Source: Delphinapterus leucas
Taxonomy: Eukaryota > Chordata > Mammalia > Artiodactyla > Monodontidae
Direction: 5' to 3'
DNA: 64,000 nt
Assembly: GCF_002288925.2 (NCBI RefSeq)
Contig: NW_022098049.1
Location: 7,641,991-7,705,990, forward strand
A program made the translations under genes and the position numbers. The notes beneath the pieces are model-generated. The model was given only the letters and a program-made list of their open reading frames with translations. It ran no database searches and had not been told where the DNA came from. Numbering within the stretch: position 1 is the first letter of the stretch; each line of letters begins with the position of its first letter. Below are positions 48,105 through 59,520 of the stretch, one piece after another.

Positions 48105-48312
48105 AGGAAGGGAATGGCCATTACTGTCCACCTACCATTCCTAGAGCTTTGCCTCTGTTATATCTCCTTTAATTCTTACACGACCCTGTGAGGTAAGATG
48201 ATCCCCATTTCACAGATGAGGAAACTGAGGCACAGAGAAGTTAGTTAAATAGGTGGCCCACGTCCTAACAAACAGGTCTGTGTATCTCAAAGCCAGTGCC
48301 GCTTTTTAACAT
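48105..48312 (-). mobile_element. MIR SINE, minus strand
   Basis: 'tctcctttaattcttacacg', 'accctgtgaggtaagatgat' and 'atgaggaaactgaggcacag' are strongly MIR-like in reverse orientation. Confidence 0.85.
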
Positions 48313-48960
48313 CGGCTGCCTACAGCTTCACCCCTGCAGATGTAGCTGAGAAACAAATAAACAAAAAGGGAAGATAGAAAGTTCCACTTCATCTGTTGTT
48401 CTTGGAGGGGGGAGATAATCTACCCCCATCCCTACCTCTTCAGAGACACACACACATTGCCACACCACACACAAATTGGAAAAAACAACAAAAACAGAAT
48501 TATAACCAATTTGGAATTATATTTTTGCTTTTGAGTCCTTTAACCCAGCAAATACGGGTTCCCAAATGCACATCCTACAGTAATTCAGGTTGTTTCTCTC
48601 TGTCTCTCTGGCTGGGTGCTCTTCTTCAGATAATTTCAACTGGGAAGCACAGAGAGGGCCTCCCAACCACAAGGCATGGAAACATGGCCACAGCCTGGGC
48701 TGGTCACTCTGCCCTGGGTGCTAGCACCTCCCATGGGGCCAAGCCTGACCTTGGTGGACTCCACATTGGGGCTGCTTTTTCTTCCCTCATCTCAGGAATT
48801 CAGGCAAAGGCTGACAGACGAGGCCCAATTATCCCAGTAACCGTGGCTGCCTGAAGGCAGTGTGAGATTAACGTGGCATTTACTTGCTTCTGTTTTCCAC
48901 CTTCACATCCAAGTTCAAATGGGGCAAGAGGTATGAAAAGTTTTCTGAGAAGCACTGAAA
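48313..48960. other. Unique upstream DNA with an unsupported 152-codon frame
   Basis: A plus-strand frame at 48396-48854 is open but shows no recognisable domain, biased composition or splice context. Confidence 0.45.
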
Positions 48961-49748
48961 AGAATCAAGTCAGGATGCAAATCAAAACTACAATGAGGTG
49001 TCACCTCACACTGATCAGGATGGCCATCATCTAAAAGTCTACAGATAATAAATGCTGGAGAGGGTGTGGAGAAAAGAAAACCCTCCCACACTGTTGATGG
49101 GAATGTAAATTGGTGCTGTCACTATGGAGAAGAGCATGGAAGTTCCTCAAAAACCTAAAAATGGAACTACCATATGATCCAGCAATCCCACTCCTGGGCA
49201 TATATCCGGAAAAGACAAAAATTCTAATTCAAAAAGATACATGCTCCCCAGTGTTCATCGCAGCTCTATTTACAACAGCCAAGACATGGAAGCAACCTAT
49301 GTCCATCGACAGAGGAATGGGTAAAGAAAACGCAGTGTGTATATATATAAAATATTCCACTTTATATATATATAAATATACATAATAGACCATTACTCAG
49401 CCATAAAAAAAGAATGAAACACTGCTACTTGGAGCAACATGGATGGACCTGGAGATGATCACAGTAAGTAAAGTAAGTCAGACAGAGACAGACAAATATC
49501 ATACGATATCACTTATATGTAGAATCTAAAATACGATACAAATGAACTTATTTACAAAACAGAAACAGGCTCAGAGACATAGAAAACAAACTCTTGGCTA
49601 CCAAAGAGGAAAAGGGGTGGGGGAGGGATAAATTAGGAGTACAGGATTAACAGATCCACACCGCTATATATAAAATAAACAACAAGGATTTACTGTGTAG
49701 CACAGGAAACTATATTCAGTATCTTGTAATAACTTATAATGAAAAAAA

Positions 49749-49794
<46 letters not shown>

Positions 49795-49860
49795 TCACTT
49801 TGCTGTACACCTGAAACTAACACAATAGTGTAAATCAACTATACTTCAATTAAAAAAAGA
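48961..49860 (+). mobile_element. L1 (LINE-1) 5'-truncated 3' end
   Basis: Begins 'caggatgcaaatcaaaacta' and runs through the end of ORF2 and the 3' UTR to 'gtaaatcaactatacttcaa' plus A-tail, as in cetartiodactyl L1. One frame (about 49110-49385) still reads a degraded ORF2 C-terminus with '[14 protein letters not shown]' and 'FIAALFTTAKTWKQP', but it has lost its 5' part and ends early. (TA)n tracts have expanded at about 49340-49380 and at 49752-49791. Confidence 0.93.
49752..49791. repeat. (AT)20 microsatellite inside the L1 3' UTR
   Basis: Forty bases of uninterrupted AT dinucleotide follow 'gaaaaaaaatc' near the L1 3' end. A likely length-polymorphic, cruciform-prone tract. Confidence 0.9.
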
Positions 49861-49868
49861 ACTTAAGG

Positions 49869-50073
49869 GCTTCCCTGGTGGCGCAGTGGTTGAGAGTCTG
49901 CCTGCCGATTGAGGGGACACGGGTTCATGCCCCGTTCCGGGAAGTTCCCGCATGCCGCGGAGCGGCTGGACCCGTGAGCCATGGCCCCTGGGCCTGCGCG
50001 TCCGGAGCCTGTGCTCCGCAACGGGAGAGGCCACAGCAGTGAGAGGCCCGCGTACCGGAAAAAAAAAAAAAAA
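49869..50073 (+). mobile_element. CHR SINE, short cetacean form
   Basis: Complete element with head 'gcttccctggtggcgcagtg' and 3' end 'gagaggcccgcgtaccgg' plus poly-A. It sits directly downstream of the A-rich end of an L1 (48961-49860), the L1 tail providing the target. Confidence 0.95.
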
Positions 50074-50459
50074 GAATCAGATGTTTCAGAATTGGAAGGA
50101 CTTGACCATCCTCTTCCCCACCGCAAACTTCAAAGATGACACAGACAGACAGACACACAAATACACCCTCAGAATCTTGAGTCCACACGTGATTGACAAG
50201 CAGACACTGCGGAAGCAGCCTTTTTACTAAAGACTGGTCACTCATTATTCATTCATTGGACACACACGTGGAGCACCTCCAGCCTGCTGGCTTCGACGTG
50301 AGACCCCACAGGTTTAAGTAGGAGCCAGGCAGGGCAGAGCCCTCAAGAAGCCTACAGTTAATCCGGAGATGCAGGTGGCCCACCAGGCCCACTCAATGCC
50401 CTTCCTGTCCTGCGCCGGACCCCAGGGGCCTGATCTGTTCTGAACACATCTCAAAGCTC

Positions 50460-50792
50460 CTTGGCCCTCCGGCTTCCAGCTGGGTTCGGCCAATGGGATG
50501 GAGGCCAGTGGGATGGAGGAGGCGGGTGCTCCCCTCCGCTCCAGGCTCCGGCCCTTCCAGCTGCTGTCTTAATGAGGGCCCTCTGCGCACAGCCTCTCCG
50601 GCTCTGCTTCCCAGAGACACCCCCTCCCTCGCCCCTTCAGACCTTCAGCGGAGCCTGGAGGGCCCCGCCATCCCTTGCGGTTTCCCTACCCCTCGCCCAC
50701 ACTTCTCAAATGAGTCTTTTATTAAACTCTGCTCGAATTATCCTATTTTGAGTGTTCCATCTGCTTCCTGCTGGGACCCGGACTGATCCAGG
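50460..50792 (+). mobile_element. Possible LTR fragment
   Basis: GC-rich, with a local repeat of 'tgggatggagg' (about 50493-50520) and the 3' part 'gagtcttttattaaactctg' and 'tgctgggacccggactgatc', reminiscent of LTR ends. Not assigned to a family. Confidence 0.35.
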
Positions 50793-50849
50793 GAGGCAGA
50801 GTAAACAGACAACTGCAGAACAAGAAAAGACAATATTGTCTTCCAGGGA

Positions 50850-51030
50850 AGTACAAGAGCTCTGGGGTCTGATGGGTTGTGCATTCTGGTTCCACCACTG
50901 TCTCTGTTAATCTCTCTAATCCTCAGTTTCCACCTCTGAAAAATGGGGTTAATACTAGTGCCTACCTACTATAGGGCAGAAGTGAGGATTAAACGAGACA
51001 GTACAAGTATGGTGATTAGTTCATTGTCTG
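50850..51030 (+). mobile_element. MIR SINE
   Basis: 'gcattctggttccaccactg', 'atcctcagtttccacctctg' and 'agtgaggattaaacgagaca' are MIR. Confidence 0.75.
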
Positions 51031-51149
51031 GCTCTTCATCAGCGCTGACAGACACTAGCAGGGACTCTTAGTTAACTGGACAGTCCCTTCAACATAAGTG
51101 CCCAATATGTATCTGCTGAATGGCCGAAGTTCTAGGATAAATAGATACG

Positions 51150-51560
51150 GGGGATATAGAGAAGCAACAGGGCAATCAATGGTAAGGAGGGAATCTGGAA
51201 GGACTGCCTGGAGGAGGTGATGCCGAGCTGCCTCCCAAAGGAGAAGTTAGCTGGTAGGATGGCTGGCAAAGGATGTTCCAGGCAGACGGAACAGCAGGTA
51301 CAAGTGCGTGGAGGCCTGACACGCACATCAGATGCGGGGCAGTGCAAACAGCTCAGTGCAATGAGAGTGAAGGACGTGTGACCGGCAGGATAAGAGCAGA
51401 TAGGCAGAGGCCACTGGAGAAAGCCTTGGATGTCATGCCAAGGAGTTGGTCTTTGTCCTAAAAGCAAGTCAGAGCTTCTAAGCTGGCAGTGGCCACGAAC
51501 AGGTTGGAAACTGAGAAGGTTCAATCTGGCTACAATGTTGGCCCTGAATGAACATGGCAC
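51150..51560 (-). mobile_element. L2 LINE fragment, minus strand
   Basis: 'gactgcctggaggaggtgat', 'ggatgttccaggcagacgga' and 'acagcaggtacaagtgcgtg' resemble reversed L2 3' region. The 199-codon minus-strand frame here (51132-51731) has no recognisable protein features. Confidence 0.6.
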
Positions 51561-51834
51561 GATCATACAGTAGGTGCTTTGCAGGCTTGTTGAAGAATGG
51601 ATGCACAGCAGCAGTTCTACACAGCAAGATCTGTCACCTCCCTCCCTTCCTCCTTCCAATACACGTTTAATACATAGAACACAGCGTGATCCAGGCAAGT
51701 CACCAGTCACCGGTCTTCCAAGGGATCTCACGAGTTAATCCCCACAGTGGTATCACAAAAAATATGTCTGGTCTTTGCCCCGTTCCTGGCACAGAGCTCC
51801 TACCGCCCTTGGGATATCCAGAGTACTAAGAGTG

Positions 51835-52475
51835 TCTTTTGTGTGCTAATGAGATGACTCACAGGTAAGGGGCTATATAGCTTCAGGGCAGTCCGCAGAA
51901 AGATCGCCAGGGAGGGGCTGGGGGCTGGGGACAGGGCTCAATCACCAATGGCCAAAGAGTTGATCAATCATGCCTGTGCAATGAACCCTCCATAAAAACC
52001 CCTGAACTTCGGGATTCGGGGCTTCCGGGTTGGTGAACACATCAGTGTGCCAGGTGAGCCTTGGGAGGGCAAGGAAGCTTGTGCACCGCACCCTGCCCCC
52101 ACCCTCGGCCCTCCACACCTCGCCCTATGCATCTCTTCCATTTGGCTCTTCCTGAGTTGCATCCTTTATAATAAACTGGTAACAGGGAGTAAAGTGCTTT
52201 CCTGAGCTCAGTGAGTCATTCTAGGGAATTATAAAACTCGAGGAGGAGGTTGTGGAAACTTGCGAACTTATAGCCGGTCAATCAGAAGTAGCCCCTGGGA
52301 CTTGTAACTGGCATCTGAAGTGGGGGCCGTCCTATGGGACTGAGCCCTTAACCTGTGAGGTCTGCGCTAACTCCAGGTACATAGGGTCAAAACTGAGTTG
52401 TTGGACACCCAGTTTCTGCCGGAGAATTGGAAAGCTGCCTGGGGTCAGAAGTGGTGTTAGAAAACAAAGACATCA
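51835..52475 (+). mobile_element. Endogenous-retrovirus LTR with start of internal region
   Basis: Contains a TATA-like 'ccataaaaacccc' (about 51990), 'cgccctatgcatctcttcc', a polyadenylation signal in 'ataataaactgg' (about 52170), then 'ggcatctgaagtggggg' and 'ggggtcagaagtggtgtt', which resembles sequence just after an LTR/primer-binding boundary. The layout promoter, poly(A) signal, leader is that of an ERV LTR. I do not recall the Repbase name with certainty. No retroviral coding frame remains. Confidence 0.6.
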
Positions 52476-53404
52476 CGCCTATCAACTCTCTGCTTCATGG
52501 CGTGTGCTGGACACTCCCACCACCCTTCCAGCTGCGAGCCACGCCGGGGCCCCACTGCCAGACTGACCTCCTATAGGTCAGCACGCATCTGGGCAGCTCT
52601 GTCCTTGCTGACTCAACTGTCCCTCTGGGTGTGGCCGCTAGAGGCACTCGGACCAGCCAGACACCACGCCCCACGCCTGGCCCATGTCCTTGCTCTTAGC
52701 GCTCTGGCTCAGAAGTCCAGGGGCTGGAGAAGACTAGCCAGGAAGCCTGTGCCCCTGCCACCTGCATCCTACCCCCGACAGCTGCACCCAGTGGGGTGCC
52801 GGACAGATGATGCCCCTCTTCCTTCTACTGAGCACCTATGTGTTGGGTACCGCAGGTCTCAGGCTGGGATCCCTCAGAAGCAGAGTCTGAGACAAGGATT
52901 TAAGGAAACGAACCTAGGGGGATGAACGGGGAACTAAGACGGAGACAGGAAGGAAGCCAATAAGGGTGCATGAAAGAGGAGGTTACTGCCAGGGACAACC
53001 GGGCTCCAGCCCTAGTGGGGATGTCTGGGAGAGGCTGGGACACACCTCAGACTGTGCACCTGCAGGCAGGGAGCTGGGGCATTTATTCTCCAACTCTTTT
53101 CCTTCACTGGCTGTGGGCTGCCTGGGGAGTTAACCCCCAGCACTTCTGGCCTGACCTACATGCAGCCTGAGCAGGCAGAGAAACCTCGGGTCCAGAAGCA
53201 GTCCTGGGCGCTCAGCACCTGGGAACCAGTATGGGCCAAGGGGACTGGGACCACGGGGTGGGCACCAACGCTGCTCCTATAGACGGCATCCGGGGAAAAG
53301 ACCACCAACCAGAGGCAGTCAGCCCTCAAGGAGGAACGTGGACAAGGCAAGAGGTAATCATAACCCAGGCAGGTAAAAGCAAGGGCTGAAGGCGCTTCTA
53401 GGGC
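52476..53404. other. GC-rich unassigned DNA beyond the ERV LTR
   Basis: It contains a 142-codon plus-strand frame (52497-52925) without recognisable similarity. It may be residual ERV internal or other old repeat sequence; not assignable by eye. Confidence 0.4.
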
Positions 53405-53866
53405 AGTGCTGTCCAATAGAAATATAATCTAATACAATAGGACTGCATGTAGTTTTAAATTTTAGGTAATTTCCTGGCGGTCCAGTGGTTAGGACTCCTC
53501 GCTTCCACTGCAGGGGGCCCAGGTTCGATCCCTGGTCAAGTATCTAAGATCCTGCAAGCTACGTGGCACAGCCAAAAAAAAAAAAAAAAGTTTTCAATTT
53601 TAGGTCACTGAAGTAAAAAGAAACAGGTGAAATTCATTTTAATAATAAATATTACTTAACTCAATATATCCAAAATATTATCAATGCAACATGTAATCAA
53701 TAGAAATATTATTAATGATGCAGTTGGCATCCTTTTTTTCCCTACAAAGTCTTTGAAAACTGGTATATTTCGTACTTCTGGGGCATCTCAATTCAGACCA
53801 GCCACATTTCCAGTGCTTGGTAGCAGCACGTGACTAGTGGCCACCACACTGCACATCAGTGTTCGA
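53405..53866 (+). mobile_element. hAT-type MITE with 'cagtgctgtccaatag' terminus, interrupted by a SINE
   Basis: The left end 'cagtgctgtccaatagaaat' resumes after the SINE (53467-53588) with 'aagtaaaaagaaacaggtga' and 'caatatatccaaaatattat', ending near 'gactagtggccaccacactg'. The terminal motif is typical of the MER3 group of Charlie elements. Confidence 0.65.
53467..53588 (+). mobile_element. CHR-related SINE, 'ggtccagtgg' short subtype
   Basis: Head 'tttcctggcggtccagtggt', 'ggttcgatccctggtcaag' and a poly-A tail. Target duplication is 'agttttaaattttagg' (53451-53466) and 'agttttcaattttagg' (53589-53604). It interrupts an older hAT-type element. Confidence 0.94.
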
Positions 53867-53884
53867 GCGAAAATGAAAAGCACC

Positions 53885-54352
53885 AGCTCCAGGCTGGACA
53901 AGGAATCGCAACGATGGCTTCCCAAGGCACTGAGAATAAAATCTAAGCCCCTTACACAGTCTCAAGGTCTTACCCCTCCCGGCCCCTGCCCACCTCCCTG
54001 ACCTCACTTTCCAAACCGCCCCCCCTTCCCCACACCTCACCTTGCTTCCTACTGTCATTTTTGGAACATGCCACCACAGGGCCTTTTCACATGCTATTCC
54101 CCCTCACATGGAATGCCCTGCACTGGTCCTTGTCATCCTTCATGTCACATTCCACAGGGTCCTTCCTCCCAACCTGCTCCCGATCTCTTATTTATTTTCT
54201 TAAACTATACACCATCAGAAATTATCTTGTTTGTTAATAGTATTTATTGATTTTATTGTCTCTTCCTCTCTCTGCTGAATCCACAGCTCCCCGAGCAATG
54301 CCTGGCAAAAGAGAAGGTGCTTCATAAACATTTGTTGAATAAATGAACAAAC
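53885..54352 (+). mobile_element. L2 LINE 3' end
   Basis: 'ctggacaaggaatcgcaacg', 'cagggccttttcacatgcta', 'ttccccctcacatggaatgc' and the terminal 'aacatttgttgaataaatga' are typical of L2. Coding frames are decayed. Confidence 0.8.
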
Positions 54353-54479
54353 TGCTCAGATAGAGGAGAAACAAAGTGGAGTCGAAGGATCAAACTAAAT
54401 TCGGACACAGACCCTGTGATTTATTCTCTTCTGTGTTTCCAGCACACAGGGCCATCACCCCATAGATGTTTGTTCCAAA

Positions 54480-54690
54480 ATGAAGAAGCAATTAATGGTA
54501 GGGGAAAGGGCTGGGGAGGGCTCCACAGAAGAGCTGGCTCTTGCAGATGAATGGGGAGTGTGAAGGGTACGTAGGGCACCCCTGGCAGGGGGAAGAGCAC
54601 GTGCAAAGGCACAAGGGCATGGAAGGGCCGGTGGACCTGTCGTATGTGGCCGACACACATTCATTGCCACTCTTCCTACTAGTATCCCCT
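54480..54690 (-). mobile_element. L2 LINE fragment, minus strand
   Basis: 'ggcagggggaagagcacgtg' and 'caaaggcacaagggcatgga' match the same L2 region as at 51280. Confidence 0.6.
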
Positions 54691-54974
54691 TCACAACACA
54701 AGGGCCTGCAAGGCTCTTTATTCAATCTTCCACCTGGAAATAACACCCTCAGTCTGGTCCCCACTCCACTCCATCCTTGCCCAGTCTGGCAGGCAGGCTG
54801 CTCACTACTTCTCAGACCTCTTCCCCGAGGTGCTTCCCAAGCTCCAGCCACGGGAAGCATGTGCCTGCAGCACGGAGCCTGAGACCCAGGTCCGTATCCC
54901 TGACTGCTTTGGGGAAAGAGAAACTCTCTTTAAATGGACGAGTAGCCAGGAGGCTATGAGCCCCGAACCATTAG

Positions 54975-55125
54975 GAGAGCAGAGCCAGGCACTGTGCTAA
55001 GTGCTTTCATTAACTGGCTCCTTTAATCCTCGGTGCAGGAGGAAACCGAGGCTCAGAGGGGTTAGTGGTTTTTGCCCAAAGTCACACAGCAAGGAAGTGT
55101 CAGAAGGGAGAGTCTCAATGTTTAT
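54975..55125 (-). mobile_element. MIR SINE, minus strand
   Basis: 'ccaggcactgtgctaagtgc', 'tttaatcctcggtgcaggag' and 'gaaaccgaggctcagagggg' are reversed MIR. Confidence 0.8.
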
Positions 55126-55884
55126 ATGTGTTTGTACTGTACCAGACGAAGGGACTGCGTCCTAACGACCCCAGGGGCATCCCTGGGTCCAGGAGCATCT
55201 AAAGCTGGCACTAGCCTTGGACTTCTCTTTTCCTCTGCTTGCCACTGAAGGATGCCCAACTGATACAGAACAGTATTTCTCAGAGAGACCCCGCTCTCCT
55301 GGCTCCTCTCCAGGCCTGGCCGCCTGCTGGTGAAGACTGCCCTTTGTGATACAGGTCACACTCTGAACTCTATTTTGAACTCATGTGAAGGGGGTGCCAG
55401 AGTCCTCTAAGATTAAATGTGCTAATGACTTGCAAAGTCAGCGTCCCATGCGTGCCACCCCCAGGTCCCCATCAGTCAATTTATCACCAAATTATGGGGT
55501 CCGAGAGTGATGGAAGACTCAAACCAGGTGGGGCACTCCAAGGTGAAATGGAATGACCTCAATACCAGCAGGGACGGTCTTCTCTAATTAAAATAAACAT
55601 GCAAACCACTTTCTCCTCTGTACCTGAGACAGCACCGCTCCAAGGAAGGGATGGTGACAACACCTTAGGTGTGACATCAAAGCTGTCAGCTCACTAGTCG
55701 TTTAGGACCTGGCCATTTTGTGTTCCAATTGTCATTTTCCCTCTCCTGCTACTCAGAGAACCCCACTGCCGGACGGAGGAGGGAGTCAGAAGGCGTGGAC
55801 TTCAGAGACAGTGGTGTCCGTTTCCATCTGAAGAACCTGGGCAAGTCATCCTCTCACATCACATCCTTCAATAGCTCCTCATTG
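55126..55884. other. Unique upstream DNA, nothing recognised
   Basis: No element or exon identified. Confidence 0.5.
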
Positions 55885-56330
55885 CCCGGTCATTCATTCA
55901 CTCAACAAACATTTACTGAGTGCCTATTATGTGCTCTGCACTGTCCTGGAAGCTATGGATAGTTGTGAGCAAGACTGGGATGGTCCCCACCCTCCTGGAA
56001 ATGATAATCTAGTGAGAAGGACAGAGGCTGACATGAGTAAAAGCGAGACGGTCACACACACACGTGCACACACATACCTACACACACACACAGAACACAC
56101 AGGTTATAGACAGGTGCTAGCTGAGTTGCAAGGAGGTGTCAGGGAAGGCTTCCCTGGGGAAATGCCCTTTGGGCCGAGGCTTGGATGAGTGGGAGTTAAG
56201 AAGGAAAAAGGAGAAGAAGGGACCAGTGCCCCAGGGATAGACTTCCTCGGGGAACCAACAGAACTCAGGTCTGGCTGGAGCGCAGACAAGGAGAGGTGAG
56301 TGGTAGAGACGCAGTGGAGCAGGGCCAGGC
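55885..56330 (-). mobile_element. L2 LINE 3' end, minus strand
   Basis: 'cattcattcactcaacaaac' followed by 'atttactgagtgcctattat' and 'gtcagggaaggcttccctgg' is reversed L2 3' sequence. A CA-rich microsatellite (about 56055-56100) interrupts it. Confidence 0.78.
56055..56100. repeat. (CA)n-rich microsatellite
   Basis: Interrupted CA repeats ('cacacacacacgtgcacaca', 'cacacacacacagaacacac') within the L2 fragment. Confidence 0.8.
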
Positions 56331-56739
56331 CGACTGGGGCATTGGGGAGACTGTACGCTTACCCGAGGACAAGGAAGCCGCGGGCAGGGGCCTCCGCTGT
56401 GTCACGGTGCCGGCCCTGGAAGCCCTCACTGTCTGCGCCTGGATCTGCCTCACAACCCATCACACTCCCGCCTGCCAGGCGGAGATTGCTCTCATGGAAA
56501 GGGTGTGGGATCTGGGGGTAGGACAGAGGCCTGGACCCACATTTCAGAGGAAGTTAGCAGTCAAAGGCAGGGGTTTGGGAGTCAAGCTCTGTCTCTGATC
56601 CAGTGGGATGAGCTGAACAAAGTTGCTAAGAGTAGAGACGAGAAACAGGAGGCCAACTGACAAATATGGCCTGGAGCCATCCCAGAAGCAAGTCGGGGTG
56701 GAGCGTGTGCTTGAGGTTCATTTAAAAGAGCCAAAGCAG

Positions 56740-56862
56740 GGCTTCCCTGGTGGCACAGTGGTTAAGAATCCCCGCTCACCGCAACTAGAGAAAGCCCCTG
56801 CGCACCAATGAAGACCCAGCGCAGCCAAAAATAAATTAATTAAATTAATTAAATAAAAAAAA
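56740..56862 (+). mobile_element. CHR SINE, long form with large internal deletion
   Basis: The head 'ttccctggtggcacagtggt' to 'taagaatcc' joins straight to 'ccgctcaccgcaactagaga' and the normal tail, dropping roughly 190 bp including the B-box region. Intact duplication 'aaaagagccaaagcag' on both sides. Confidence 0.93.
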
Positions 56863-56863
56863 A

Positions 56864-57944
56864 TTAAAAGAGCCAAAGCAGAACAAAGACGCTAGAAGAC
56901 CCGCTAAAGGAGTGGTTTGAACTTAGGCTACTGGCTCCGCCTACCTCCAGTGACTTGCTTAGTGGGGCGGCCCTCGGCATTTTGGCCTCCCAGCGGCCAC
57001 CTCTCAGTCCTTTGGTTTCCATGGTGCTGACCTCTCCCCAGCTCTGGGGATGGTCACGTGTCCATTCTGAATATCCCATCACGTGGTCCACCGTGATTGG
57101 GACAAGTGACCCAAGCTGAACCAGTGGCAATCAATTCAGGGATTTTGCTAGCATTTCTGGGAAGATAAGCTCTGTGCCTACTGGGTGGACAGACGGGCAG
57201 TTGTAGAACAGGTGTTTCTGGAAGCTGCAACATGGAGAGCCTGGTCTGTGGCTCGGGAATCTAGCAGTCAATTATCTTGCTGCTGGCTGCTGAAGAGGCA
57301 GCGGCAAGGGAGAGCGGGGCGAGTTCCCTGCAGCCAGTCCTGTTAATGACCTGTCTGCAGTCACTTTGTAAACCTCTATCTTCGGGTTCGCGGCTCAGCC
57401 AAAGCAGTCGCTCTGCGCTTCAGCTTGGCAAGCACATTCTCACTTTGGAAGCGATGCTGTTGTTGCCACGGTTATTGATTCTCAGGAAAACCTGTGTGGT
57501 TGTTTATGAGCATCAAACCCCAAATATTTGCAGAGAACCCCTTTCAGGAGCTGTTGGCACTACGATAACCCACACAAAGTGTTCTACATCTCAGGCTTTT
57601 TGTTTTAAACAGAGAAAATTGTTCTCTGCTCAAATCTGTAAAATGCATTAGCTCATAGTTTCCATTTTCAACCAAAATCAAATCAACTTTAATATGCATT
57701 GGGTATCCAAGGCTGCTGTTTCTCTTAAGATTATCCTTGTAAGTCCTAACAGTTTGGATGGCCCAGCATGAAGAGATGTGAAAACAGAGACCAAGGTCCA
57801 TAAAAAAGCCCAGGTCCCATCCAATTTTCAATCACTCGTATACACATATGAGTACCACCTCGCCTGTGACAGGATTCTACAAATTACAGGCCTAGCACTG
57901 GCATTTTATGCTCATGATCGGCTTAACAGGGGCCACTGATTTGA
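56864..57944. other. Unassigned DNA
   Basis: 'acgtggtccaccgtgattgg' to 'aatcaattcagg' (about 57080-57140) hints at an old LTR/MER element; the rest is unique. The frame at 57277-57651 has no recognised similarity. Confidence 0.4.
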
Positions 57945-58480
57945 ATTCAACAATAATACGTATTTATTGAGCATCTACTATGTGCCGGGCTCTATTTGTG
58001 AACAAACAAACAATTCCAGATTCTTACAAGGGCTGGGAAGAAAACCTACAGGGTGCAGTCAGGGAGAGTAGGGTGATGAGGAAAGATCTGTCTGAGGATG
58101 TAGTATGCTAGCTGAGGCTACAGGACAAGAAGTTGTCACCCCTGCGAAGAGCAGGGGCTTGGGGGATGGAGGTGCAGGGAGAGGGGTCCTGCAGGCAGGA
58201 AAGCAACATGTATCTGAGTCCTGAGACCGGACAGCGCTTGCTGAGTGTGAGAACAGAAAGAGGTCAGTGGCTGAAGTCTGTTGAGGGCATGGGGTGAGGG
58301 CGGACAGCGCAGGGCAGGCAGAGGCTAGGTCATGCTGGCCTTTGCGGGCCATGGTAAGGAATCTGGATTTCATTCTAAGTGAAATGGGCAGGGGGGATTG
58401 GGGCCACAGATACATTTTAAGCAGGGGCATAGCAAGTTCTCATGCAGGAGGCATGTGGAGAATAATCCAAGTTGGATATC
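57945..58480 (-). mobile_element. L2 LINE 3' end, minus strand
   Basis: 'tttattgagcatctactatg', 'ggcctttgcgggccatggta' and 'aggaatctggatttcattct' fit a reversed L2. Confidence 0.7.
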
Positions 58481-58863
58481 CCAAGTTCGAGGTGCCTGCT
58501 AGACTTCCAAACGGAAACATGAGTATGGCATTTGGGATACTCAAGTCTGGAACTCAGAGGACAGGCTCAGCTGGAGATATCATTTGGAAGTAGTCAGCAT
58601 ACAGACGGTCTTTGAAAACGTTCCGAGACTGGCTGGAGTAAGGGGTGCACCACTGAGAGACAGAGGAAGAGGGCAAAAGCACAAGGACAAATCCAAGCAG
58701 CTTGGCGCCCTGGGAGCCAAAAGAAAACAGTGTTTTTGGAGGGAGGGAGTGGGCAGCTGGGTCAAATGCAGCTCCTCGAAGCTGAGTTGACTTGGAGAAT
58801 AATTCTGAACCTCTGAGATCTGGAAGTGGGGTGGGGGAGGGTTCATCTAAAAAGGCTTTCCTG

Positions 58864-58972
58864 GGACTTCCCTGGTGGTCCAGTGGTTAAGACTCCACGC
58901 TTCCAACTCAGGGGGCGCAGGTTCTACCCCTGGTCGGGGAACTAAGATCCCGCATGCCGCAAAAAAAGAAAA
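58864..58972 (+). mobile_element. CHR-related SINE, 'ggtccagtgg' short subtype
   Basis: Head 'gacttccctggtggtccagt', 'ggttctacccctggtcgggg', 'cgcatgccgc' and a poly-A tail. Perfect duplication 'aaaaggctttcct' on both flanks. Confidence 0.94.
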
Positions 58973-58989
58973 AAAAGGCTTTCCTTAGA

Positions 58990-59262
58990 ACCTAGGGATA
59001 ATAACGCAGTGTGGAAAAGTGGAAATTCCGGGGTCCAGGGCCAGGCTCCCTGCAATTGAATCCCACTTCTGCCATTTGCCAGCATCACGGCCTCAACCTT
59101 CCAGACCTCCACGAGCTTCAGCTTGCCTTTACCACAGAAATTACAATAGTACCTGCCTCACAGGCTGTTGTAAGGATTAAATGAGGTGATAAATAACAAA
59201 TTCTTAGAAGAGTAAAGTGACTGGCTCATGTTAAATGCTCAGGAAATGTTAGTTGTTGTTGT
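58990..59262 (+). mobile_element. MIR SINE
   Basis: 'attgaatcccacttctgcca', 'tagtacctgcctcacaggct' and 'gttgtaaggattaaatgagg' are MIR core features. It is followed at once by a MIR in the opposite orientation. Confidence 0.83.
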
Positions 59263-59450
59263 TATAATAATTAACGCTAAGTGCCAGGTGCTGGGATTTA
59301 CATGTGTTATCTATGGGGTAGATATTGTTATACCCATTTTACAGATGGAGAAACCTGCCTAGTATCACTAAGTTCTAGGGGTGGGTGGAGCTGGCATTCA
59401 CATCCAGGTCAGACTCGGGCTGTCCTCTTAATCACTGCTCTGCAACCCCT
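59263..59450 (-). mobile_element. MIR SINE, minus strand
   Basis: 'gtgccaggtgctgggattta', 'ttgttatacccattttacag' and 'tcttaatcactgctctgca' give a reversed MIR abutting the plus-strand MIR at 58990, forming a tail-to-tail pair. Confidence 0.78.
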
Positions 59451-59520
59451 CATGTGATGCCCAGGTGGGTGGTTGATGTCCAATGCAAGGGGAAAAATGG
59501 CTATTAACGCACTAATTGTG

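Noticed and set aside
48396..48854. 152-codon plus-strand frame
   Set aside because: No similarity recognised; composition and lack of context fit a chance frame.
49110..49385. 91-codon frame with reverse-transcriptase-like C-terminus
   Set aside because: Decayed L1 ORF2 remnant in a 5'-truncated copy, not a host gene.
51132..51731. 199-codon minus-strand frame
   Set aside because: Overlaps an L2-like fragment, has no recognisable domain and no splice or promoter context.
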